In this document: piece by piece, positions 62,615-64,000 of the stretch
Position numbering within the stretch: the first letter of the stretch is position 1
Layout of the letters: every line of letters begins with the position of its first letter
From: Chitinophagaceae bacterium
GTDB taxonomy: Bacteria; Bacteroidota; Bacteroidia; Chitinophagales; Chitinophagaceae
DNA length: 64,000 bases
Direction of reading: 5' to 3'
Assembly: GCA_947454235.1 (NCBI GenBank)
Contig: CANGIY010000002.1
Span: 186,001 to 250,000 of the forward strand
Translations under genes and position numbers: made by a program
Notes under the pieces: model-generated
Databases searched by the model: none
What the model was told of the DNA's origin: nothing
The model's input: only the letters and a program-made list of their open reading frames with translations

Positions 62615-64000
62615 TTACTCTTTGATAAGCCTTTGAACGACTTTTTCTTTACCGGCAGTCACTTCAACCATGTACACGCCTGATGCATACTTATCAAGTG
62701 GAATAGCCAAAGCACCGTTCGCAGTTGCACCAAGATCTTTTTCAAATACGCATACTCCAGTAACGTCCATCACTTTCACAGTTACATGCTCTTGTTGTGT
62801 GCAAGCAAAGCTTATTTTCACATCTTCTGTAGCAGGGTTAGGAATAACTGAAACATGTACTCCCTTGCTGCTTGTGCCAGAGTTTTTACCTGTTACAAGT
62901 TCGAAGCGGGCTTCTCCTTGTGTTTTCTCATCAGCAGTAATAGAGAAACGATATTCAGCACCCGGAGCTACTAATGTGTATTTTTCAAGCAATTTATCGT
63001 GCAAGAACAATGAAGCATCAGGAGCCATTTCTTGACCCACAACTTTGATAATAAAGTCCTGTGTATAAGCTGAAGTAATACCTAATGGAATCACTTTACC
63101 GGCTTTGTAGTCACGAACATCAATAGCCAGTTTTTGGTTGTCAGAAGACAAACTGTAGAATTTGAAATCAGTTCCTGATGGTTTTGTCGCATCTACGTCT
63201 TCTTCCTTATCGCTCGCAGCATCATCAAACTTAATGTTGAAGATATCCCAAGGGTGATAATTTGCATCATACACAACCATTGAAATATAATCAGGGTTTG
63301 CTTTAAACAAGTTCGTCGTAGCTGATGATGATTTATTAGATTCGGTAAAGTTCAATGAATCACCATTATGCGCCGCCCTCACCTGGAATGCATTATATGC
63401 TTGCAGGTAATAAGGAGTATTAGCAATGGTAATAGCCTGGAATTGTCCTGCCGCACCCATTGATGTATTCCAAACATAGAATGCAGAACCTACCAGATTA
63501 CCATTCATTTTAGCATTATAAATGACAGTACCAATGTCAACCGGAGAAGCATAAGGGTTACCCACCATGTTATATTCCTGACCTGAAACTGCTGCACCTT
63601 TTCGCAATGTAACTGTATGCGGACCAACATTCAATTGTCCCCACATAGAAATATTCACAGAATCAGGAGTGTAAGATGCATAGCCAAGTCCCTGACCTTT
63701 TGAGCCACGAATGAATAACCTGATACCCTGATCTTTTTGAAGTCTGTTACTGTCAGCAGTACCATAACAATCAGTGAATGGCATCCAACCCGGGTCTGAA
63801 GCTCTTGCGCTATTTGCGCGAGTTGGGTCATACCTGAATGCAGAAGGAGCATTTGAACCTGTAGTTACAAATCCATGAACTGAACCGCTATCACCAGTAA
63901 CATCAATGTAGTTTTGAATTTGCATTAACGGAATTGAGTTACTGAATGCGTGACTCCAGAACCTATATCTTCTGTAACCACCCTCTACATATTGCATAGT
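62615..64000 (-). CDS. T9SS cargo protein, C-terminal part (cut by window edge)
   Basis: At least 461 residues of a larger secreted protein; the frame remains open past the ATG at 63997 (a Thr codon precedes it) and there is no signal peptide, so the N-terminus lies beyond the window. The visible part is a beta-rich repeat-type region seen in very large Bacteroidota surface proteins (SGQEYNMVGNPYASPVDIG, AFYVWNTSMG, YNAFQVRA), followed by SLSSDNQKLAIDVRDYKAGKVIPLGI and a sorting domain (VSVIPNPATEDVKISF, YASGVYMVEV, ending RLIKE). No catalytic motif was recognised. Expression ends at a strong terminator. Confidence 0.88.
   Translation of the reverse strand, partial: TMQYVEGGYRRYRFWSHAFSNSIPLMQIQNYIDVTGDSGSVHGFVTTGSNAPSAFRYDPTRANSARASDPGWMPFTDCYGTADSNRLQKDQGIRLFIRGSKGQGLGYASYTPDSVNISMWGQLNVGPHTVTLRKGAAVSGQEYNMVGNPYASPVDIGTVIYNAKMNGNLVGSAFYVWNTSMGAAGQFQAITIANTPYYLQAYNAFQVRAAHNGDSLNFTESNKSSSATTNLFKANPDYISMVVYDANYHPWDIFNIKFDDAASDKEEDVDATKPSGTDFKFYSLSSDNQKLAIDVRDYKAGKVIPLGITSAYTQDFIIKVVGQEMAPDASLFLHDKLLEKYTLVAPGAEYRFSITADEKTQGEARFELVTGKNSGTSSKGVHVSVIPNPATEDVKISFACTQQEHVTVKVMDVTGVCVFEKDLGATANGALAIPLDKYASGVYMVEVTAGKEKVVQRLIKE

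Overview
The window reads as a chromosomal segment of a Bacteroidota bacterium, most likely of the Chitinophagales/Sphingobacteriia type. Evidence for this is six proteins ending in type IX secretion (T9SS) sorting domains, many lipoproteins with Bacteroidota-style lipoboxes, TAnnTTTG promoter boxes, few Shine-Dalgarno sites, moderate AT richness, and family-typical genes (DUF2723, M1 peptidase, GT2-DUF2062, FjTAL-like ammonia-lyase). No rRNA, tRNA, transposase, prophage or CRISPR array was found.

Layout. 1-6.9 kb: 5'-truncated-by-window uvrA, a GOB-like subclass B3 metallo-beta-lactamase, sucA, and a T9SS cargo protein. 7-17.5 kb: a giant Ig-repeat surface protein, a DUF2723 membrane protein, an FMN reductase with a membrane metallophosphoesterase, and another T9SS cargo. 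17.7-30.9 kb: housekeeping and envelope genes (cysteine desulfurase, SlyD-like FKBP, HtrA/Deg protease, YjjG nucleotidase, a lipoprotein RidA, upp, a LolA-like protein, a BNR-repeat protein, a CPA2 antiporter, lipA). 30.9-36 kb: a BlaI repressor with two palindromic operators, co-transcribed with a BlaR1-like M56 protease fused to a cell-wall amidase; then lipoproteins and an M1 aminopeptidase. 36-43.6 kb: a leftward surface-polysaccharide export operon (CpsB-type phosphatase, UDP-sugar dehydrogenase, Wza, Wzc with a Tyr-Gly tail, Wzm, Wzt). 43.8-49.2 kb: a TPR protein with a histidine-kinase dimerisation box but no ATPase domain, then a four-gene block (GT2-DUF2062, hotdog dehydratase, LolA, tyrosine ammonia-lyase-like) resembling part of a flexirubin/aryl-polyene cluster. 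49.2-56.7 kb: ruvX-dnaG, a hicBA toxin-antitoxin pair between near-identical direct repeats, two unknown genes, and an MBOAT/SGNH O-acyltransferase pair. 56.9-60.3 kb: a cobalamin riboswitch heading an operon of two T9SS surface proteins and a BtuG-like lipoprotein, without a TonB receptor. 60.3-64 kb: recR, small membrane and outer-membrane proteins, a structured repeat region, and a truncated T9SS cargo.

Most notable systems: (i) the B12-riboswitch surface-capture operon lacking BtuB; (ii) the BlaI plus M56-protease/amidase fusion, which looks like a wall-damage sensor; (iii) the detached tyrosine ammonia-lyase/LolA/GT block; (iv) the hicBA cassette flanked by direct repeats and a bulged hairpin; (v) a structured, mosaic dispersed repeat present at 28 kb and 62 kb.
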